A stretch of 64,000 bases of DNA from Campylobacter concisus (GCF_003048675.2 NZ_CP060707.1:1364001-1428000); one strand, 5' to 3'. Shown: positions 39,935 to 51,040, numbered from the stretch's first letter. A program made the numbers and translations. The notes: generated from the sequence alone by a model not told the origin.

Positions 39935-42556
39935 TTATTCCAAAAGCCCCATATCTTCGCTTGGTGCTTCATCCTCATCTTCGCCATCATCTGCCTTAGG
40001 GCATCTTGCAATACTTACAACATCATCGCCATCTACATTTACCACGATCACGCCGCTTGTGTTACGTCCTGCTTTGCGGATGCTTTGCATATCAACTCTT
40101 ATCATCTTGCCGCTTGATGTTAGAGCCATCAGATCTTGCTCTTCATCAACCATCACAACGCCCACTAGATCGCCTGTTCTGCTTGTTAGCTTCATGCAGA
40201 TGACGCCTTTGCCGCCGCGGTTTGTCAAGCGGTACTCGTCAGCGGTTGTTCGCTTGCCGATACCTTTTTGAGATATGCTTAAAATTTCTTGGTCATTGCT
40301 TTCGATGACTGCTGCACCTACGACCTCATCGCCTGGCTCTTTAAATTTAATGCCAGTTACGCCGCGTGCAGTTCTACCCATTTGGCGAACCTTGCTGATC
40401 TTAAATTTAAGACACATACCCTTTTTAGTAACGACAAATAGCATTGTCTCATCGCCTGAGTTTGCGTCTTCTTCGGCATTTACACTATCTTCGTCGATCT
40501 CGTTTTGAAGCTCTTCAACTTCAAGCACCTCTGTCTCAACGCTTAGCTCGTTTTCAGGATCGGTGACCGGCATATCATCGTATGTTTGAGCGATGAGCGC
40601 AGTTACTAGCTCGTCGTTCTCATCGAGGCTTATAGCTCTTACGCCAACTGAGCGGATGTTTTTAAATTCGCTTAAATTTGTGCGTTTTACGATGCCATTT
40701 TTAGTGAAGAACGCTAGCGATTTGCTCTCGTCAAAGTCAGTCGTTGGGATGATCGCTTTGATCTTCTCATCAGGCTGCAACTGGATCAAATTTACAACTG
40801 CTTTGCCCTTTGCTGTGCGGCTTCCCTCTGGGATCTTATAGACTTTTAGCCAGTATAGCTGTCCGCGGTCAGTCACAAACATAAGCGTATCGTGAGTATT
40901 TGAAGTAAAGAAGCTCTCTATAAAGTCATCATCATATGTTGTGACCGCTACTTTGCCCTTGCCACCACGTTTTTGCTTCTCATACTGCTTGCTTGGCACA
41001 CGCTTGATGTAGCCGCGGTGAGTTATGGTTACGACCATATTTTCATTTGGTATGAGGTCTTCAATGTCGATATCATCGTAGTCATCAACGATCTCAGTCA
41101 CTCTTGGTACTTTAAATTTATTTTTGATCTCAAGAAGCTCTTCTTTGATCAAATTTTCAAGCAATGTCTCGCTCTTTAAAATTTCATCAAGTCTTGCGAT
41201 CTCAGCCATAAGCTCGGCTAGCTCGGCCTCTAGTTTTTCTCTCTCTAAGCCTGTAAGCTTGCTTAAACGCATATCAAGGATAGCGTTTGCTTGAAGCTCT
41301 GAGAGGTTAAATTTACTCATCAAGCCTTCTCTAGCAACCGCCGTATCAGCACTATTTCTAATAAGCTCGATCACCTCGTCGATATTATCAAGTGCGATCT
41401 TTAGGCCCTCTAAGATGTGGGCTCTTGCGCGTGCTTTTTCAAGCTCAAATATCGTCCTTCTAATGATAACGGTTTTTCTGTGATTTAAAAATAGCTTAAG
41501 TAGCTCGATAAGGTTAAATACCTTTGGCTCTTTGTTATTAATAGCAAGCATAATAACGCCAAAAGTGCTCTCCATCGTGGTTGATTTAAATAGGTTGTTT
41601 AGCACGATGTCACTCATAGCGTCGCGTTTTAGCTCGATGACTACACGGATGCCGTCCTTGTCAGACTCATCTCTAACCTCGCTGATGCCATCTATCTGTT
41701 TATCTTTTACAAGCTCAGCGATCTGCTCGATGAGCCTTGCTTTGTTTGTTTGATAAGGCAGCTCGTCGATTACTATGACATCTTTGTTTGGCTTTTTTTC
41801 TATGTGAGTTTTGGCTCTTAGTTTGACCCTGCCACGACCTGTGCGGTAGGCCTCTATGATGCCCTTTTTACCAAAGATGATACCGCCAGTTGGGAAGTCT
41901 GGACCTTTTATAAATTCCATCACCTCTTCAAGTGTCGCCTCTTTGTTTTCAAGAAGTAGCAAAAGACCGTCTATTAGCTCATCAAGGCTGTGTGGCGGGA
42001 TATTTGTCGCCATACCAACAGCAATGCCGCTTGAGCCATTTAATAATAAATTTGGCACACGGCTAGGCAAAACATCTGGCTCGACCTCTCTATCATCGTA
42101 GTTTGGTACAAAATCAACCGTGTCTTTGTCGATATCTTTTAAAAGCTCTTCAGTAAGCATAGTCATTCTAGCTTCTGTATAACGCATCGCAGCTGCGCTG
42201 TCGCCGTCAATAGAGCCAAAGTTTCCTTGTCCATCAACAACTGGATAGCGCATAGAAAATTTCTGAGCCATACGAACAAGTGCGTCATAAACCGCTGTGT
42301 CGCCGTGTGGGTGGTACTTACCGATGACTTCACCGACGATACGAGCTGACTTCATATAAGCACTTCTGCTGCCAACGCCTAGGTTATCCATAGCGTATAA
42401 AATTCTTCTATGAACTGGCTTTAGTCCGTCTCTAGCGTCAGGCAAAGCACGTCCAACGATGACGCTCATAGAGTAGTCAAGATAGCTATTTTTTATAGAA
42501 TCTTCGATATCAACTGAAGCGATATCTTGAGTTAATTCAAGTAGATTGTCTTTCAT
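39935..42556 (-). CDS. gyrA: DNA gyrase subunit A
   Basis: 873 residues. The breakage-reunion domain carries the catalytic Tyr126 in AMRYTEARM and the quinolone region [11 protein letters not shown] with Thr87 (the position of C. jejuni Thr86) and Asp91, the usual susceptible forms. The C-terminal beta-propeller ([10 protein letters not shown] GyrA-box near residue 540) wraps DNA. Between two blades is a strongly acidic ~40-residue insert ([19 protein letters not shown] and on) and the tail is also acidic ([16 protein letters not shown]). It introduces negative supercoils with GyrB. First of the flgP-flgQ-flgR-asd run. Confidence 0.98.
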   Translation of the reverse strand: MKDNLLELTQDIASVDIEDSIKNSYLDYSMSVIVGRALPDARDGLKPVHRRILYAMDNLGVGSRSAYMKSARIVGEVIGKYHPHGDTAVYDALVRMAQKFSMRYPVVDGQGNFGSIDGDSAAAMRYTEARMTMLTEELLKDIDKDTVDFVPNYDDREVEPDVLPSRVPNLLLNGSSGIAVGMATNIPPHSLDELIDGLLLLLENKEATLEEVMEFIKGPDFPTGGIIFGKKGIIEAYRTGRGRVKLRAKTHIEKKPNKDVIVIDELPYQTNKARLIEQIAELVKDKQIDGISEVRDESDKDGIRVVIELKRDAMSDIVLNNLFKSTTMESTFGVIMLAINNKEPKVFNLIELLKLFLNHRKTVIIRRTIFELEKARARAHILEGLKIALDNIDEVIELIRNSADTAVAREGLMSKFNLSELQANAILDMRLSKLTGLEREKLEAELAELMAEIARLDEILKSETLLENLIKEELLEIKNKFKVPRVTEIVDDYDDIDIEDLIPNENMVVTITHRGYIKRVPSKQYEKQKRGGKGKVAVTTYDDDFIESFFTSNTHDTLMFVTDRGQLYWLKVYKIPEGSRTAKGKAVVNLIQLQPDEKIKAIIPTTDFDESKSLAFFTKNGIVKRTNLSEFKNIRSVGVRAISLDENDELVTALIAQTYDDMPVTDPENELSVETEVLEVEELQNEIDEDSVNAEEDANSGDETMLFVVTKKGMCLKFKISKVRQMGRTARGVTGIKFKEPGDEVVGAAVIESNDQEILSISQKGIGKRTTADEYRLTNRGGKGVICMKLTSRTGDLVGVVMVDEEQDLMALTSSGKMIRVDMQSIRKAGRNTSGVIVVNVDGDDVVSIARCPKADDGEDEDEAPSEDMGLLE

Positions 42557-42644
42557 TTTTATCCTTAAATTTAGCTTGAGGGATTTTAGCTAAAAATTGA
42601 TAAAAACTTGCTAAGGGCAAAGCGGCTTGGGTTAAATTTAACCC

Positions 42645-43469
42645 TTAAGCACGCTCATAATATGTAGCTCCGTTTGAAAAACGCTTTGTGTAAAGTGGGG
42701 TGTATGGCACAAGATCAGCGTGTCCTGCGTAGAGCCTCCCCTCTGGTTTAAGTAGCTTGTGCAGCCTCTCGACGCATTTTAGTCTAAATTCGTCGTCAAA
42801 ATATATCATCATATTTCTTGAAAGGACGATGTCAAATTTACCAAGATTAAACATCGCATCGTCAAAAACATTTAAAATTTTAAACTCACACCTTGGTAAA
42901 ATTTCTTTTTTGATGAAAAATTTGTCATCTTTTTTTATAAAAAATCTCTCCTTTTGAAACTCGCTTAGCCTATGTAAGCTCCTCTCGCCATAGCTTCCGA
43001 CGCTACAAGCTTGTATGGCTTCTGAGTTTATGTCGATGCCAGTTAGCTGGATATCACTTTGTTTAAGACCAAATTCATAAGCAAGCATAGCAAGCGAATA
43101 GACCTCATCGCCAGTTGAGCAAGGCGCGCATAAAATTCTAGCCTCCCCAAGCTCTTTTGCGTAGTAGATCACGTCTTTTAGCTGTGCTAGCTCTCTATAA
43201 AAATATGTCTCATTTACGGTGACTAAATTTAAAAGATCTTGCCTAAACAGCGTGTCAAATCTTATCATCGAAACTAGATCTTTAAAGCTTTTTATCTGGC
43301 GATTTTTGGCAAATATACTAACTCTTTGCAGAGTGATGTCCCTCTTTGGCTCCAGATCGACCCCGCAAAGCGTCTTTATAGTGCTCATAAATTCGTTAAA
43401 TCCATCCATGTCGCTTGGTGCTTTTGCCTCTAAAACTTCGCTTTGTTTATCCACTTTGTTAAAAAGCAT
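42645..43469 (-). CDS. cheR: Chemotaxis methyltransferase CheR
   Basis: 274 residues: an N-terminal helical domain, then an AdoMet-binding Rossmann domain (ILCAPCSTGDEVYSLAMLAY, TGIDINSEAI, FDIVLSRNMMIYF). It methylates glutamates in chemoreceptors during adaptation. It overlaps cheB by 11 bases; together they match C. jejuni Cj0923c-Cj0924c as recalled. Confidence 0.94.
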   Translation of the reverse strand: MLFNKVDKQSEVLEAKAPSDMDGFNEFMSTIKTLCGVDLEPKRDITLQRVSIFAKNRQIKSFKDLVSMIRFDTLFRQDLLNLVTVNETYFYRELAQLKDVIYYAKELGEARILCAPCSTGDEVYSLAMLAYEFGLKQSDIQLTGIDINSEAIQACSVGSYGERSLHRLSEFQKERFFIKKDDKFFIKKEILPRCEFKILNVFDDAMFNLGKFDIVLSRNMMIYFDDEFRLKCVERLHKLLKPEGRLYAGHADLVPYTPLYTKRFSNGATYYERA

Positions 43470-44025
43470 TTAAAAACTCCTCAAGCTCTTTTCTTATCAT
43501 CATTAAATTTAACGATTTTAAATTTTGATTTAGCTCCTTAGCACGCTTTGGCATGCCATAAACTATGGCGCTCTCTTCGTTTTCAGCTATGCATTTTGCG
43601 CCTGCTTTGTAGAGCTTATCAAGCCCAGCTGCACCATCATCGCCGATGCCAGTTAGCAAGATCGCAAGTAAATTTACATTTTTGGCGATCTGTGTGCCTG
43701 AGTTAAAAAGCACATCGACATTTGGCGTATATATCGTTTTTATCTCAGGTTGTGGCTTTGCGCTAACTGGCAAAGTCGCTGAAATTTCAAAATTTTGATC
43801 ACAGATATAGACGATATTTTCTCTTAAATTTGTCTTTTCGCTTAAAATTTCAACATTTATGTTGCACTCCCTGCCCATTTGCGTGACAAATGAGTTTATA
43901 AACATCTTGTTCATGTGCTGAGCGATGACGACCATCGCACCATTTAAATTTATATCTTTTAATAGTTTTTTTATATGACCTGGACCTCCTGTTGAAGCCC
44001 CTATTAAGACCAGTTTTTGAGCCAC
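43459..44025 (-). CDS. cheB: CheB-type methylesterase without receiver domain
   Basis: 188 residues covering only the catalytic domain: Ser11 in GASTGGPG, His in VVIAQHM and Asp in LTGIGDDGAAG. The usual N-terminal phospho-receiver is missing, as in Campylobacter in general as recalled, so its activity is not controlled by CheA phosphorylation in the standard way. It removes methyl groups placed by CheR. A receptor gene lies 34 bases upstream. Confidence 0.93.
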   Translation of the reverse strand: MAQKLVLIGASTGGPGHIKKLLKDINLNGAMVVIAQHMNKMFINSFVTQMGRECNINVEILSEKTNLRENIVYICDQNFEISATLPVSAKPQPEIKTIYTPNVDVLFNSGTQIAKNVNLLAILLTGIGDDGAAGLDKLYKAGAKCIAENEESAIVYGMPKRAKELNQNLKSLNLMMIRKELEEFLNAF

Positions 44026-44059
44026 TAATTGCCTTTAAATTTAAAATTTACTACACAAA

Positions 44060-45760
44060 TCAAGTTCTAAATTCGCCAAGTTTTGCATTTAGCGTATCTG
44101 TCATCTTATTTAGGTGCTCAGCAGCTGAAGCTATCTCTTCTACGCTTCTTGTGCTTTGAGATGAAATTTGACTTATGCCCTCCATGCTTTTTACTATATC
44201 GTCAATATCCTTGCCAGTCTTTATATAGTCCTCGATAGTTTTATCAGATAGTCCTATGGCTGATCTCATGATATCGCTCATATCTCTTATGGTGTTTTGC
44301 GCGTTGTTTGCCACGCCTGTTAGCTCGCTTATTTGCTTAGAATTTATACTCATTTGCTCGCTGCTTTCATTTATCGCTTGAACGATGACATTGATAGTTG
44401 CGTTTATCTCTGTTAGGCTCTTTTGAGTGCGCTCAGCAAGCTTTCTAACCTCATCGGCAACGACTGCAAAGCCACGTCCATGCTCACCTGCACGTGCCGC
44501 TTCAATGGCAGCGTTAAGAGCTAGTAAATTTGTCTGATCTGCTATGTCATTGATAACCACAAGCACTGATTTTACCTGCTCGGCATCACGGCTAAGCTGC
44601 TCGATCTTGCCAGCCATTTGATTTTCAATATCAGATGTCTGAGCGATCTCTGAAGATAAATTTGAGATGGTATTTAGCGTCTCATCAACGTAGCTTAGCG
44701 CCTTTTGAAGATCATCTTTGCCGCCTTTTGCAACTTCGATTGACTCTTTCATATATGATTGTATCTCAGTGCAATCCTTCCCAGCGTCCTCAACTATTTT
44801 ACTTGAGTTTTCTACCCCGCGACCAGTTTGGACTGAGGTTGAGCTAAGCTCGTTTGCGATGGAGCTATTTTCATTTGAGATATCTTTTGCCTCCGAGATT
44901 AAAACCCTTACTTTTTCTATAAATTTATTTATGGCTTCGCTGGCTTTTGCTATCTCATCTTTTCCTACAACTTCTAGTTTTCTTGTTAGATCGCCATCGC
45001 CGCTTGAGAGGTTTGTAGCTCGCATGATTAGCTCATTTAGCGGTTTTGTGATAGAAAATTTAGAGTAGAGCATGGCAACTATTAGTGAGATGATTAAAAC
45101 TACTACGGCTATGACGATGAAATTTGTAGTGTTTGCCTTAGCGTCATCTTGCATGGTAGCTGAAATTTTATCTATCTCTTTATACATGCCCTCAAGATCA
45201 ACAACAGACATCAAAAGCACATCCTCATGAAATAAATTTAGCTTCTGCCCGCGCGCTATCTTTCTTACGATATTGCCATCCTTTGACTTCGCAACAAAAT
45301 TTACAAAGTCTCCATTACTATTTTGCTTAGCCTTTTCGATAAGCTCTTTTACATATTTATAGCCATTTGCATCAGTTGCATCAAGCCTATTTTGTCCATT
45401 AAATTCAGGTATACCAGGGTTTGCAATAACCACACCATCTATTGTTGAGAGACTAAAGTAACCAAGCTTACCATCACCAAATCTAGCCCTTGAGAGATAG
45501 TCGATGATATCTTCTTTCTGATCTTCTATGGTCTCGTTTGCGTCGTCATAGACCTCTTGAATTTTTAGCAAAATGTTTGAAACAATATCCATCTCTTCAC
45601 TTAAAGCTGCCCTTTTATCGGCTAAGACCGTTTCAGTTAGCTGTTTGGTAGAAAATTCTATCGCTTTGTTTTGCTCGTAAATGTTTAGAAAGACTAAGAT
45701 GGCTCCAAGCACCAGTAGGGACGAGACGATCATCATCGTCACTTTTGATGAAATTTTCAT
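44060..45760 (-). CDS. Methyl-accepting chemotaxis protein (sCache type)
   Basis: 566 residues: membrane helix (~8-28), a periplasmic Cache-like domain ([20 protein letters not shown]; ~40-190), second helix (~200-222), HAMP ([19 protein letters not shown]) and a signalling domain with the conserved [20 protein letters not shown] tip. It senses an external compound; the Cache pattern suggests a small organic acid or amino acid. Its promoter lies upstream at 45801. It is followed by cheB and cheR, possibly in one transcript. Confidence 0.93.
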   Translation of the reverse strand: MKISSKVTMMIVSSLLVLGAILVFLNIYEQNKAIEFSTKQLTETVLADKRAALSEEMDIVSNILLKIQEVYDDANETIEDQKEDIIDYLSRARFGDGKLGYFSLSTIDGVVIANPGIPEFNGQNRLDATDANGYKYVKELIEKAKQNSNGDFVNFVAKSKDGNIVRKIARGQKLNLFHEDVLLMSVVDLEGMYKEIDKISATMQDDAKANTTNFIVIAVVVLIISLIVAMLYSKFSITKPLNELIMRATNLSSGDGDLTRKLEVVGKDEIAKASEAINKFIEKVRVLISEAKDISNENSSIANELSSTSVQTGRGVENSSKIVEDAGKDCTEIQSYMKESIEVAKGGKDDLQKALSYVDETLNTISNLSSEIAQTSDIENQMAGKIEQLSRDAEQVKSVLVVINDIADQTNLLALNAAIEAARAGEHGRGFAVVADEVRKLAERTQKSLTEINATINVIVQAINESSEQMSINSKQISELTGVANNAQNTIRDMSDIMRSAIGLSDKTIEDYIKTGKDIDDIVKSMEGISQISSQSTRSVEEIASAAEHLNKMTDTLNAKLGEFRT

Positions 45761-45800
45761 AATACCTCCTTTTTAATGTTTAAATTTCCTTAATTTTGAG

Positions 45801-45806
45801 ATTATA
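45801..45806 (-). promoter_or_regulatory. Extended -10 of the 44060-45760 receptor gene
   Basis: TGCTATAAT on the minus strand, 41 bases before the start codon. A mirror GCACT/AGTGC (45807-45811, 45817-45821) directly upstream might be an operator or the end of the previous operon. Confidence 0.5.
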
Positions 45807-45826
45807 GCACTATTAAAGTGCAATAT

Positions 45827-46090
45827 TTACTTTTTATTTGTAATCTTATATAAAAAGCTAAATATCTCGGCCACCGCTTTATATAAATTTGGCGGTATCT
45901 CTTGATCGACCTCGACCTTGCTTAAAATTTCAATGAGATCAGGATCCTCTTTGATCGGTATGTCATGCTCTTTTGCAAGGCTTATTATCTTATTTGCTAT
46001 CTCGCCAGCACCGCTTGCAAGCACCTTTGGAGCGTTATCTTGCGATCTGTTGTAGCCAAGAGCGACGGCTTTTTTCTTATTTACTTGCAT
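45827..46090 (-). CDS. FlhB C-terminal-domain-like protein
   Basis: 87 residues from the ATG at 46090, whose A is the last base of the upstream TGA (TGATG). It matches the cytoplasmic end of FlhB/YscU (KKAVALGYN, APKVLASGAGEIANKIISLA, EIPPNLYKAVAEIFSFLY) but lacks the NPTH autocleavage site and the membrane part. Such FlhB-like proteins can assist export-substrate switching. It follows a FliK-like gene, the switch partner of FlhB. Confidence 0.85.
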   Translation of the reverse strand: MQVNKKKAVALGYNRSQDNAPKVLASGAGEIANKIISLAKEHDIPIKEDPDLIEILSKVEVDQEIPPNLYKAVAEIFSFLYKITNKK

Positions 46091-47736
46091 CAAATTTTCT
46101 TATCAAAGCCCACATCAAGGCCGCCAAAATTTTTAAATCTATCGTTTAGCTTCACCTTTGGCAAGGTTTTGATGTTAAAATTTGAAACGATCAGTCCAAG
46201 CTTTGAGATAGCCTGCTTTAGCTCGCTTGAATTTCCTAAGATAAGCTCTTTAAACTCATTTGTCTGCGTTGCCACCGATAGATCGATATAGCGTTTATCC
46301 ACAAGTCCAACCATCACATTTATCTGTCCAAATTTCTTAAAATTTAGATCGATCTGGGCATAAAATTTATCCTTTTTGCCCTGCTTAAATGCGACATTTC
46401 CGCCCTCCACGCCGTCCCAGATATAAGGCATATAAGTTTGTATGCCTCCTTGCAAGCTTGAGACCATTTGGTGCATCTCTATTTGCGAGATCATCTTGTT
46501 TGCAGCATTTACAGTTTGGGCGTTTTGACTCTTTTCGCTTATGTTTAAAAGCGTGCTTTTTACATCTTGATTTAGCACCTTTGAAATTTCACTCTGGCTC
46601 TTTGTCGTGATGTTGTTTATGTCGTTTGTAGCAAGTTTTAGCTGTTTTAAAAGCGCCTTACTCTCAGTTAGATCGCTTTTAGCTGTGCTTGCTTCTGGGT
46701 CTGCTAGGCTAAGGCTGTGAGCTAGGCGTCTGGCCGCACTTTGGAGCTTATCTTGTAAGCTACCCTCTTTCGAGACGTCGCTAACCTCATTAAATGCCTT
46801 TACAAGTCCAGCCTCATCGCCTATGTTATTTAGCATTTTTAGATCTTTTTTTAGGCTCTCAAGGATAGCTTTTAGCTCTTTGTGATTTGAGCTAAAAGCC
46901 ACACTTTGATTTAGTTTTTCACTCGCTAAATTTCCTACCTTCTCGCTTAAATTTGAGATGAAATTCTCCATCTTACTGGTCTGATTTTTAACAGCGTCTG
47001 CACTTTGCTCTTTTGAGAAGTTTTTATCCAGAAATTTAGCCACATTATCAAGCTTATCCACATCTTTTAAAAGCGTTTTTATGCTTGAGTTATCAAGGAT
47101 GTTTTTAGCATCACCGCTCGCTTTTTCAAGCATAGAAGTAAGCTTCATAAATGAGTTTTGATTGTCCAAGCTCTCATCATTTAGAGTTAAAATTTGACTA
47201 AGTAAATTTTGATTTGAGAGATTTTTTATATCGCTTAGTAGCTTTTGTATCGAGCTTGGCAGCTTCTCTGGAGTAAGCGCATCTTTTAAATTTGCTTCAA
47301 GCATGACACCAGAGTTTTTGATCTGATCATTTAGCGAGCCAGCTTTTAGATCGGCTATTGGCTTTAGAAATTCTTTTAGTTTTAGAGCAAGGCTCTTTAT
47401 CTCAGGGCTTTCATTTTGCGCCGCTTCTGCCTCTAAGCTTTTTGCAAGGTCTGAGAGCTCGCTAGCTAAATTTGGAGCGATCTTCGTATCTTTTGCCTGA
47501 GATAAAATTTGCTCAGCTTTGCTAAGACTTGAAGCGCTTTTTAGATCATCAAGCACCCTTGCAACTAGCTTGCCAACGTTATCAAGGGCATTTGAAACGC
47601 TCTGTTCGCTTGGCGTCGCAGCTGGCTGATTTTTAAAAAGTGAACCCTCGTTTTTACGGACAGGCGCGTTTTGGGTGGCGTTTTGCCCAGTTTGAACCGA
47701 GGTGTTTGATATGTTTAGAGAATTTGCTACGTCCAT
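46090..47736 (-). CDS. FliK-like flagellar hook-length control protein
   Basis: 548 residues. The first ~420 are helical, Ser/Leu/Lys/Asn-rich and repetitive in feel, like the ruler part of FliK. The last ~100 (KFYAQIDLNFKKFGQINVMV, LSVATQTNEFKELILGNSSE) look like the FliK C-terminal domain that touches FlhB. It directly precedes and is coupled to an FlhB-like gene, supporting a role in hook length or export control. It differs from canonical fliK, which may be encoded elsewhere. Confidence 0.65.
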   Translation of the reverse strand: MDVANSLNISNTSVQTGQNATQNAPVRKNEGSLFKNQPAATPSEQSVSNALDNVGKLVARVLDDLKSASSLSKAEQILSQAKDTKIAPNLASELSDLAKSLEAEAAQNESPEIKSLALKLKEFLKPIADLKAGSLNDQIKNSGVMLEANLKDALTPEKLPSSIQKLLSDIKNLSNQNLLSQILTLNDESLDNQNSFMKLTSMLEKASGDAKNILDNSSIKTLLKDVDKLDNVAKFLDKNFSKEQSADAVKNQTSKMENFISNLSEKVGNLASEKLNQSVAFSSNHKELKAILESLKKDLKMLNNIGDEAGLVKAFNEVSDVSKEGSLQDKLQSAARRLAHSLSLADPEASTAKSDLTESKALLKQLKLATNDINNITTKSQSEISKVLNQDVKSTLLNISEKSQNAQTVNAANKMISQIEMHQMVSSLQGGIQTYMPYIWDGVEGGNVAFKQGKKDKFYAQIDLNFKKFGQINVMVGLVDKRYIDLSVATQTNEFKELILGNSSELKQAISKLGLIVSNFNIKTLPKVKLNDRFKNFGGLDVGFDKKI

Positions 47737-47739
47737 TTT

Positions 47740-48984
47740 CTACTTTTTATTTTCTCTATCGGCAAAATTGCCATTTTGCTGAATAGTAGCGATCCCAGCC
47801 GTCCTTGCAACGAGCCTGTCGTTGTACTCTTTTCTCATGTGCTGTGGTATAGTCTTTTGCGTTAGTGCAAATAAAATGAGCCCAACATAAAGCACCAAAT
47901 AGACATAGATAAAGCCAAATGCGCCAAAAATTTTCATCGCATAGCTCATAAGAAGCGGCGAGAAAAGTGAGGCAAAAGAGTAGCTAAAAAGTAGCGCACG
48001 TGCCACTTGGACGCTCTTTGTCTTGTCTGTGATCTCGTCATTTGCCCTAGCAAGCGAAAGTCCGTATGTGCAAAAAATTCCGCCGCCAAAGAAAAATGAA
48101 AGTATGTATTGAACGATCAAATTTGAGCCATTTAGCAAAAAGAGTGCTGCGCTAACTAATGCCACGGCGCTGCAAAGCAAGAGCGCTGGGCGTCTGCCAT
48201 ATTTATCTGAAAAGCCTCCGATAAATGTTTGAGCTAAAAAGCCCCCAGCCATCGCTATGGTCATAAAAAATGACGCCTCTTTTGCGCTATATCCTTGAAG
48301 CAAGACAAAGAGGCTTGCCATCGAAAAAAAGCCATTTATCGCTAAGCCAGCAACTAGCGCTCCCACAAGGGCAAGTGGGACGATGCCAAAAATTTTAGGG
48401 ATGTTTATAGGTTGGCGCTGCGGGATTTGAGGCTGGTTTATGCGGATTAAATTTAAAGGTATGCTTGAGAGCATGATAAAGGCTGCGCTGATGATGAAAA
48501 TTTCAAATGCGCTAAGATCAAGCGCTAAGATCAAAATTCCAAGTCCAAAGCTCGTGTAAAAAACGCACTCGTAAAAAGCGATGACGCGCGATCTTATCTT
48601 GTTTGGGATCTTAGCGTTTAGCCAGCTTTCTATAACCATCAAAAGTGCGTAGTAGCAATATCCCAAAAAGGCTCGCAATATCGCCCAAAATATCAAATTT
48701 TCACTTATGGCGTGAAGCATGGCTGAGACTGCAAAGATAGCTGAAAAGATAGCAAAAGCTCTGATGTGGCCGGTGGTTGAGATGATCCTGTGCGCTGTGA
48801 TCGTGCTAATTAACGCTCCTATGAAAAATCCAGTGTTAATTAGTCCAATCGCAAGCTCGCCTACGCCATTTTGCTTAAGTAGCGCACTACAAGAGGCGAT
48901 AACTAGGCCGTTTCCTATAAAAAGCAGGCTCATGCCCAAAAATAGCGGTCCCATCGAGCGAATGATCCTAAAACTACTTGCCAT
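47740..48984 (-). CDS. MFS transporter
   Basis: 414 residues with twelve membrane helices and the major-facilitator loop motif GGFSDKYGRRPA between helices 6 and 7 or its repeat. YbjJ/YcaD-like exporters of this type carry small molecules or drugs; the substrate is unknown. It ends 3 bases before the FliK-like gene and overlaps the membrane-protein gene upstream by 11 bases. Confidence 0.88.
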   Translation of the reverse strand: MASSFRIIRSMGPLFLGMSLLFIGNGLVIASCSALLKQNGVGELAIGLINTGFFIGALISTITAHRIISTTGHIRAFAIFSAIFAVSAMLHAISENLIFWAILRAFLGYCYYALLMVIESWLNAKIPNKIRSRVIAFYECVFYTSFGLGILILALDLSAFEIFIISAAFIMLSSIPLNLIRINQPQIPQRQPINIPKIFGIVPLALVGALVAGLAINGFFSMASLFVLLQGYSAKEASFFMTIAMAGGFLAQTFIGGFSDKYGRRPALLLCSAVALVSAALFLLNGSNLIVQYILSFFFGGGIFCTYGLSLARANDEITDKTKSVQVARALLFSYSFASLFSPLLMSYAMKIFGAFGFIYVYLVLYVGLILFALTQKTIPQHMRKEYNDRLVARTAGIATIQQNGNFADRENKK

Positions 48985-49495
48985 CTGCGTCCTTTCTTAA
49001 ATTATTTTGCATTATCCCAAAGATAAAAGCTCCAATAGGCATCGGAGCAAGCCCCACTAAAAAGCCAGGCACGTTTAGTAAATTTTCATTTTTTAAAAAT
49101 ATAAATCCAAAAAAAAGTATCGCATACGCAACCAAGCGATAAGGCATAAAGGCTGCCACAAAGCTTCTATCTTTAAATGAAAATTTCTGCTTTTTTAGCC
49201 TTGCTTTTTCATCTTTTAGGCTAAATTCTTTTGCCTCATTCTGGGGCAAAATTTCATCATCTTCTTCGTCCTCTTCTTCTATCTTGGCTAAAATTTCATC
49301 TCTTGCATTTTCTAGCCTTGAATTTATGCGGTTTTTATAGGCAAAAAAACTAGCCGTTAGGATGATAAGCGAGGCAAAAAATGAAATTTGCGAGCTTATA
49401 AAAAATTGATTTGATATAAATTTGCCAACCACGCTAAGGGCTAGCCAAAGCGCAAAGTAGCAAATAAAAAGCCTGCTAATCGTCCTCGTCATCAT
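48974..49495 (-). CDS. Hypothetical membrane protein, 173 aa
   Basis: I choose the ATG at 49495 (overlapping the AtpZ-like gene by 20 bases); the reading from 49528 would overlap by 53. Helices: LFICYFALWLALSVVGKFI, FFASLIILTASFFAYKN, then an acidic loop EEEDEEDDE, a basic loop, and two further helices (FMPYRLVAYAILFFGFIFL, GFLVGLAPMPIGAFIFGIM). No family recognised. It sits between an ATP-synthase-associated gene and an MFS transporter as in C. jejuni Cj0851c, by recollection. Confidence 0.72.
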   Translation of the reverse strand: MMTRTISRLFICYFALWLALSVVGKFISNQFFISSQISFFASLIILTASFFAYKNRINSRLENARDEILAKIEEEDEEDDEILPQNEAKEFSLKDEKARLKKQKFSFKDRSFVAAFMPYRLVAYAILFFGFIFLKNENLLNVPGFLVGLAPMPIGAFIFGIMQNNLRKDADGK

Positions 49496-49757
49496 TGTCT
49501 TTTGTGTAGCCTTTATACCTTGTCTCATCCTTTAGCTCATCTAGGCTTTTAACCTGCGCTTTATAGGCTTTATAGACATTTAAAATGGCAGCTGCGATGC
49601 CAATGGCAAAGCCTATCCAAAGCGCTGGCGTGAAATTTGTAGCCTTTTTTACAAGATATCCTAGCCCAGTGCCAAGCAAGATCGCAACTACGATTGAAAC
49701 GCCAAGGCTTAGCTGCTCAGCCCCTGCTACGATATCTTTTATCTTAAATTTTGCCAT
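49476..49757 (-). CDS. AtpZ/AtpI-like ATP synthase-associated protein
   Basis: 93 residues with two membrane helices (LSLGVSIVVAILLGTGLGYL and WIGFAIGIAAAILNVYKAY) in the AtpZ/AtpI pattern, then a charged, acidic tail. Family members help assemble the c-ring or bring ions to the F1F0 ATP synthase. It shares one base with the hemL stop. Confidence 0.78.
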   Translation of the reverse strand: MAKFKIKDIVAGAEQLSLGVSIVVAILLGTGLGYLVKKATNFTPALWIGFAIGIAAAILNVYKAYKAQVKSLDELKDETRYKGYTKDNDDEDD

Positions 49758-51040
49758 TAAGCTTTTATCTCCAAAAATGCCTCTTTAGCTGCATTTACCG
49801 CTAGATCGATATCAGCTTCACTCATCGCATCGCAGATAAATCCAGTCTCAAACTGACTAGGTGCAAGATAAATTCCACGCTTAAGCATCGCTTGGTGAAA
49901 TTTAGCAAAGAGTTTTGTGTCGCTCTTTAGCGCATCGTCGTAGTTTTTTACCACGTGATCTGTAAAAAAGTAGCCAAACATAGAGCCACGAACCTCGGTT
50001 TGAATGGCGATGCCAGCGCTTTTTGCTGCCTCTTTGAAGCCTTCCATTAGTTTTTTAGCTAGTTTTTCAAGTCTAGCGTATAAATTTATGTCGCTATTTA
50101 TCTTTGAAATTGCCGCTATACCAGCGCTCATCGCCACTGGGTTGCCACTTAGCGTGCCTGCTTGATATACTGCACCCTCTGGACTTAAGCAGTCCATTAT
50201 CTTGGCCTTACCACCAAATGCAGCGACGTTCATGCCTCCGCCTATAACTTTGCCAAATGTGACAAGGTCGGCATCTACTTCGTGAAATGGATATGAGCCA
50301 AGGCGAGAAGCTCTAAAACCGCTCATAACCTCATCAAGAATGAGCACTGCGCCAAATTTATCGCAAAGCACTCTAAGCTCACGTAAAAATTTCTTATCAG
50401 CTGGCACAAGCCCCATATTTCCAGCGATAGGCTCGATTATGACGACGCCTATTTTGTCTTTGTTGTTCTCAAAAATGGCTTTTACGCTCTCTATATCGTT
50501 GTAAATAGCTAAAAATGTATTTTTCACAACGTCTTGTGGCACGCCGCCGCTTGAAGCGTTGCCGTATGTCGTAGCGCCACTTCCTGCTTTGATAAGAAGT
50601 GCGTCGCTGTGTCCGTGGTAGCAGCCTTCAAATTTGATAAGTCCGTCTTTTTTAGCATATCCTCTAGCCACTCTGATAGCGCTCATAGTAGCCTCCGTGC
50701 CAGAGCTAACGAAGCGAATTTTATCTATTTGTTTAAACTCATCACATATTAGTTTTGCTAGAGCGGTCTCTTTTGGAGAGGGAGCGCCGTAAGAGACGCC
50801 TTGTTTTACAGCAGAGATGATCGCCTCTTCGATATCTTTGTCGCAGTGACCAAAGATGAGCGGACCCCAGCTTTGGATGAAGTCAAGGTACTTTTTGCCC
50901 TCGACGTCGTATAGATAAGCTCCCCTAGCGTGATCTATCATCACAGGCTCGCCACCAACGCTGCCAAATGCGCGCACTGGTGAGTTTACGCCGCCTGGGA
51001 TATATTTTTTAGCTTCGCTAAATGCCTCTTTATTTGTCAT
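49757..51040 (-). CDS. hemL: Glutamate-1-semialdehyde 2,1-aminomutase
   Basis: 427 residues, an aminotransferase-fold PLP enzyme: [18 protein letters not shown] at the start, [20 protein letters not shown], the PLP lysine in [11 protein letters not shown] near residue 262 and [10 protein letters not shown]. It converts glutamate-1-semialdehyde to 5-aminolevulinate for heme. It overlaps the upstream cytochrome gene by 4 bases. Confidence 0.97.
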   Translation of the reverse strand: MTNKEAFSEAKKYIPGGVNSPVRAFGSVGGEPVMIDHARGAYLYDVEGKKYLDFIQSWGPLIFGHCDKDIEEAIISAVKQGVSYGAPSPKETALAKLICDEFKQIDKIRFVSSGTEATMSAIRVARGYAKKDGLIKFEGCYHGHSDALLIKAGSGATTYGNASSGGVPQDVVKNTFLAIYNDIESVKAIFENNKDKIGVVIIEPIAGNMGLVPADKKFLRELRVLCDKFGAVLILDEVMSGFRASRLGSYPFHEVDADLVTFGKVIGGGMNVAAFGGKAKIMDCLSPEGAVYQAGTLSGNPVAMSAGIAAISKINSDINLYARLEKLAKKLMEGFKEAAKSAGIAIQTEVRGSMFGYFFTDHVVKNYDDALKSDTKLFAKFHQAMLKRGIYLAPSQFETGFICDAMSEADIDLAVNAAKEAFLEIKA

